A stretch of 64,000 nt of DNA from Neobacillus vireti. GTDB lineage: Bacteria; Bacillota; Bacilli; Bacillales; Cytobacillaceae. The stretch is from positions 323,760 through 387,759 of the forward strand of contig NZ_LDNB01000014.1 of NCBI RefSeq assembly GCF_001026695.1, given 5' to 3'. Below the pieces are notes generated by a model. The model saw only the letters and a list, made by a program, of their open reading frames with translations, did no database searches and had not been told where the DNA came from. The translations under genes were made by a program, and so were the position numbers. Shown in pieces: positions 60,678 through 64,000 of this stretch; within the stretch, counting starts at the first letter, position 1, and each line of letters starts with the position of its first letter.

Positions 60678-62066
60678 TTGCAACCTTTACTAGTAAAAGA
60701 CATTCGACAGTTACTGAAAGGTAAATTAGTTAGCGGTCTGGAAAATTGGAAGGTAAGAGACGTTATTTACTATAATCGTCATGAACATACAAAGCGGTAT
60801 ACGCTAATGTTTGTTAGCAGGGACGATACAATTAACTGGACTGCGATTAATAATAAGGGACCATCTCTAGTGATTTCGGATAAGCCTGAGTCGGAATTGA
60901 AAATGGCTCTTCCGAATACGTCCGTTATCAAAGTTGACAGCCTTGTACAGGCATACTGGAAATTTATCGAGTATTACCGAGGCCTTTTTCAAATCCCGGT
61001 GGTGACCATAACAGGAACATGCGGAAAAACAACAACGAAAGATATGATTAAACATATTTTGAGCAAGGATCAAAATGTTCAAGCCTCCGAAAGCAGCAAG
61101 AATGAACCACGAAGATCATTACCCTATCTGATGGGGATTGATGATAAAACAGATGCAGCTGTTTTTGAACATGGACTGGGGAATTCTGGGAACATAAAGC
61201 ATCAGTGTATGATTTATCAACCGACAATTGGAATTATTACCACGATTGGCGTCCATCATTTAGATGGGTGCGGGAATCTTGAAGGATATATAAAAGCAAA
61301 GGCTGAAATAGTGGACGGAGTGAAAAAAGGCGGTACATTGATTTTAAATGCGGATGATGAAAATACTAAAAAAGTGTCGCTGCATTCATTTAAAGGAAAG
61401 ATTATTTATTTTGGAACCGATATGAAGGCTGATTTCAGAGCTTCCGCAATGAAGTTTGTCAATAATGGAATGAAATTTCTGTTACATGTGTCAAATCGTA
61501 CGTACGAAGCTTTTATCCCTGGCTATGGCGAGCACCAAGTATTTAACGCACTTGCTGCACTAGCGGCTGTGAACGAGATGGGAATGGATATTGAGGAAGG
61601 AATATCTCGTCTTTCTACTTATAAAAATATGGTAAGGCATCTGGAATTTGCAAAGGGGTTCGGCGGTAGTACGATTATAGATGATACTTGGACAAATAAT
61701 CCCACTTCAGTAGAAGCGGCATTAAAGGTGCTTGATTCCCTTGGCGAGGGTAAAAATGTCATTCTTGTGCTAGGCGATATTAATAGATTAGGAAATTTTG
61801 AAAAGAAGTATCATCGAGAAATTGGCACTATGGTCGCAAAGAGAAACATCCACACGCTGATTACAATCGGCAGTAAGGCTGAAGAAATAGCAAGACAAGC
61901 GAAAAAAGACGGTAGTAAGGCCGATATCCATATGTTTCAAAATGTCAATGGCCTTAAAGAAGTTTTAGAGCCTGTACTTGATAGTAACGCAATCCTACTT
62001 ATTAAGGGGCCAATGTCAAGTCGGTCCATGATTAATTTTGCGAACAGCTTAAAAAAGGATAACTAA
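60678..62066 (+). CDS. MurF-like ligase B
   Basis: 462 residues from TTG 60678, seven bases after GGAGG. It matches ligase A along its length: domain 1 without the UDP-MurNAc signature (YYNRHEHTKRYTLMFVSR), P-loop ITGTCGKTTTKDM (111-123; Cys in place of Ala), VFEHGLGNSG, TTIGVHHLDGCGNLEGYIKA with Lys208, PGYGEHQVFNALAALAAV, and DDTWTNNPTSVEAAL (335-349). The last motif is nearer to MurF (DDSYNANP) than in ligase A. The two probably diverged to accept different amino acids. It ends near a hairpin shared with the NlpC/P60 gene. Confidence 0.88.
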   Translation: MQPLLVKDIRQLLKGKLVSGLENWKVRDVIYYNRHEHTKRYTLMFVSRDDTINWTAINNKGPSLVISDKPESELKMALPNTSVIKVDSLVQAYWKFIEYYRGLFQIPVVTITGTCGKTTTKDMIKHILSKDQNVQASESSKNEPRRSLPYLMGIDDKTDAAVFEHGLGNSGNIKHQCMIYQPTIGIITTIGVHHLDGCGNLEGYIKAKAEIVDGVKKGGTLILNADDENTKKVSLHSFKGKIIYFGTDMKADFRASAMKFVNNGMKFLLHVSNRTYEAFIPGYGEHQVFNALAALAAVNEMGMDIEEGISRLSTYKNMVRHLEFAKGFGGSTIIDDTWTNNPTSVEAALKVLDSLGEGKNVILVLGDINRLGNFEKKYHREIGTMVAKRNIHTLITIGSKAEEIARQAKKDGSKADIHMFQNVNGLKEVLEPVLDSNAILLIKGPMSSRSMINFANSLKKDN

Positions 62067-62077
62067 TCTAAGAACAA

Positions 62078-62114
62078 AGAAGCATTCGATGCTAATATCG
62101 CATCGAATGCTTCT
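62078..62114. terminator. Hairpin between convergent genes
   Basis: Perfect 15-bp stem AGAAGCATTCGATGC/GCATCGAATGCTTCT (62078-62092, 62100-62114), seven-base loop. T-rich tail is weak on both sides, but the position fits a two-way terminator. Confidence 0.75.
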
Positions 62115-62133
62115 GGTCGTTCTCATTACATAA

Positions 62134-63489
62134 TTAAAGAACACGTCTTGCTCCAGCATAGTTGTTCTTAGCCCAAACAGAGTCTAGACTTTCTTTAACT
62201 GCACTGCCGGAAGTATGGAGTGTGATAAATTGATTTCCTCCAATATAAATTCCGGTTTGTGTAATTTTAGAACCGCTATTATCTGTAGAGAAGAACAAGA
62301 GATCCCCCTTTTGAAGATTAGCTTTTTGGACTGCTTTACCCATTTGAGCCTGTTGGCTTGCAAGTTTATATTTTAAATCAATTCCTTGATTTTTATATAC
62401 ATAGTAGGTAAAACCGGCACCTGTAAATGTTAAGTTATTTTCATTGTAAGAATACCCGAATTTTGCTTTCCCGATAAGACTGGAAGCAAAATCGACAACT
62501 TTATCAGCTGGTAAAGTACTTGCTGTAGGCTGCGTCACTTTTGGTGCAACACTGTCAGTGAAAACACGTTTTGCCGTAATATAATGCTGATCATAATAAT
62601 CAACAAACAGAACTCTAGTCAGGATACCGTTTGAATTGGGAATAATAATTCTGTGATCACCTGCGTAAATGGCTACTGTAGACGGTGTGCTTGAACCGAT
62701 AGTACTATTAAAAAAGATTAAATCACCTTTCTTTAAGTTTGCTCGTGAAACGGTTGTGCCGAGTTTCATTTGTTCTTTTATATTAGTTGTTCCTAAATTA
62801 ACGCCATTTGTTTTATAAACATAGTTAACAAAGCCTGTCCCTGTGAACTTCATTGCTTTTTCATCATTCACACTGCCCATGGTCACTTTTTTCATTAAAT
62901 TAAAGGATTGTTCAACGATTTTTTCACCTTTTGTTGCTGGGTTTGAAGGGAGTAAGCTTGGTAATACTCTGCGGGCAGAAAAGTAAGCATCTGTATAATA
63001 TGGCTTACTATTCATATCAGCAATCACAATATTTTGTTTTGAGTCAGCCATATGAATTACTTTATTGTCGCCAATATACATCCCTACATGATCGGGATCC
63101 GTGCCTGTTTTTTTACTTTTAAAGAATACTAAATCCCCTTTTTGTAATTGATTTCTTGGAACGTATGTCCCTTGCTGCACCATATAATTTTCATTATAAG
63201 TAGCAAGATCTACTCCATTCTGTTTAAAAATATAATCAATGAACGTTGCACATGAAAATTTGTAAGGGTAAGTTGATTTATACTCTGACGTACTGTAAGT
63301 TGCCTTTCCTATTAAACTCTTACCGGTTTGAATTAATTGATCTGCCTTTGCTTCGACAGCTAGTTGGTTGTTTTGTGGATTAACGGTTGCAGCTGAAACC
63401 TTTATTGGATTAATAGCGGTAGGAGCCGCTCCAAAAGTACCCAAACCAAGTGTGATTGCTAATGTAGTTGTAACTAAACGTTTTTTCAT
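62134..63489 (-). CDS. Secreted protein with three NlpC/P60 domains, only the first intact
   Basis: 451 residues with a signal peptide (TTTLAITLGLGTFGAAP). Three NlpC/P60 (C40) units of about 130 residues follow. Unit 1 has the catalytic Cys in YKFSCATFIDYIF and His in DPDHVGMYIGDNKVIHM. In unit 2 the Cys position reads FTGTGFVNYVY and the His position STVAIYAG. In unit 3 they read FTGAGFTYYVY and TQTGIYIGG. So only unit 1 should cut. B. subtilis PgdS, a gamma-polyglutamate hydrolase, also has three such domains. AGGAGG lies five bases before the ATG. The likely role is cutting gamma-linked peptide bonds in peptidoglycan or in the polymer made by the neighbouring ligases. Confidence 0.88.
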   Translation of the reverse strand: MKKRLVTTTLAITLGLGTFGAAPTAINPIKVSAATVNPQNNQLAVEAKADQLIQTGKSLIGKATYSTSEYKSTYPYKFSCATFIDYIFKQNGVDLATYNENYMVQQGTYVPRNQLQKGDLVFFKSKKTGTDPDHVGMYIGDNKVIHMADSKQNIVIADMNSKPYYTDAYFSARRVLPSLLPSNPATKGEKIVEQSFNLMKKVTMGSVNDEKAMKFTGTGFVNYVYKTNGVNLGTTNIKEQMKLGTTVSRANLKKGDLIFFNSTIGSSTPSTVAIYAGDHRIIIPNSNGILTRVLFVDYYDQHYITAKRVFTDSVAPKVTQPTASTLPADKVVDFASSLIGKAKFGYSYNENNLTFTGAGFTYYVYKNQGIDLKYKLASQQAQMGKAVQKANLQKGDLLFFSTDNSGSKITQTGIYIGGNQFITLHTSGSAVKESLDSVWAKNNYAGARRVL

Positions 63490-63764
63490 CGTTTACCTCC
63501 TGAAGTGTTATAGTTCTTCTCGCAACCGAGTTTAACATATTATAGAGACGAGTCCTTGTGGTGAAATATCCCAGTACACTTCGTTGTATGATCAAAAACC
63601 TTTCCACTCAAGGGTTATACGAAGAAATTTACAGTTTGGTTACAAGGGTTACAGAGGGCATTAAATTAAATCTCTACTATATATTAGTCGTTAAATCATT
63701 TTTCTACGGTTGAATGGGAAGAAAAACTTTTGTCTCCTATTTTAAAAAAACTTTAGAAAAGGTA

Positions 63765-63793
63765 TTGACCAATCTATTAATCTCCTGTAATAT
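63765..63793 (+). promoter_or_regulatory. rRNA operon promoter P1
   Basis: TTGACC (63765-63770), 17 bases, TAATAT (63788-63793). Confidence 0.85.
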
Positions 63794-63836
63794 ATGAAAA
63801 GTCGTCAGCAAGACGGCGAATAACATAAAAAAGTTG

Positions 63837-63865
63837 TTGACATTAACAACTTAAAATGTTATTCT
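63837..63865 (+). promoter_or_regulatory. rRNA operon promoter P2
   Basis: Consensus TTGACA (63837-63842), 17 bases, TATTCT (63860-63865). The two tandem promoters, 72 bp apart, are the usual arrangement of Bacillus rrn operons. Confidence 0.88.
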
Positions 63866-63898
63866 AATATAGTTGCTTCAAACGAAGTAACAAGAACT

Positions 63899-63913
63899 TG
63901 TTCTTTGAAAACT
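63899..63913 (+). promoter_or_regulatory. rRNA leader boxA-like antitermination site
   Basis: TGTTCTTTGAAAACT, the conserved leader sequence before Bacillus 16S rRNA genes. The remaining bases to 64000 are leader; the 16S gene itself begins beyond the window. Confidence 0.85.
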
Positions 63914-64000
63914 AAACAAACAAAAACGTCAACAAACAATATTTTTTAGTTTTTTATAAAACTAAGCCAACGTAACTTTTATGAGCTAATCAACTTTCTT

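Noticed and set aside
63914..64000. 16S rRNA gene inside the window
   Set aside because: Only the promoters and leader are present; the conserved start of the 16S sequence is not reached before base 64000.

Overview
The window is chromosomal DNA of a spore-forming Bacillaceae, of Bacillus or Neobacillus type. The evidence is the gene set: hemAT, yuxL, yugGH, xpaC-yaaN, amiE-nagZ-namZ, a SleL-like LysM-GH18 protein, and YheC/D-like and CotZ-like spore-coat proteins. GGAGG ribosome sites, frequent TTG and GTG starts and an AT-rich Bacillus-type rRNA promoter region fit this. The species cannot be named from the sequence. The right edge stops just before a 16S rRNA gene: two sigma-A promoters and a boxA-type leader are visible.

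Layout. 0-13 kb: a truncated ABC-2 permease, an OmpR-type two-component pair, a YdeI-like protein, the globin chemoreceptor hemAT, the peptidase yuxL, two peptidoglycan hydrolases and yugH-yugG. 13-31 kb: galE, a dicarboxylate/amino-acid symporter, an EAL protein, a choline-binding-repeat amidase, a REP-type transposase (RAYT) joined to a comM/yifB gene, plsY, an LCP protein, a membrane serine protease, mnaA, a VOC protein, xpaC-yaaN and a VanY-like carboxypeptidase. Copies of a GGTGTCAGGCACC element are scattered only through this left half, around the RAYT gene. 32 kb: a c-di-GMP-I riboswitch in front of a 54-residue ORF, two tandem terminators and a dense DnaA-box cluster. 33-38 kb: amiE-nagZ-namZ for MurNAc-peptide recovery, then a 145-bp tandem repeat with A-B-A-B-A order. 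39-42 kb: an ABC transporter with its own DesK/DesR-type two-component system.

42-62 kb is the most unusual part and looks like a surface-polymer locus, probably of the spore. The first half holds two UDP-sugar dehydrogenases, a DegT aminotransferase, a Gfo/Idh oxidoreductase, an SDR epimerase cut by an amber codon, two paralogous glycosyltransferases around a probable DUF4855 protein, and a hexapeptide-repeat acyltransferase. The WbpA/B/E/D-like set suggests a 2,3-diamino uronic acid nucleotide sugar. The second half holds two L-amino-acid-ligase-type ATP-grasp enzymes, a cysteine-poor CotZ-like protein, a 721-residue fusion of a YheC/D ATP-grasp domain to a MurF-like ligase, and two free-standing MurF-like ligases. 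The fusion has the same domain order as cyanophycin synthetase. A three-domain NlpC/P60 hydrolase with only its first domain intact follows. I infer that this set makes and remodels an amino-acid or glycopeptide polymer that has not been described to my knowledge.

Two genes (comM and the SDR epimerase) carry an in-frame TAG where homologues read on. Both could be real lesions, recoding or sequencing errors.
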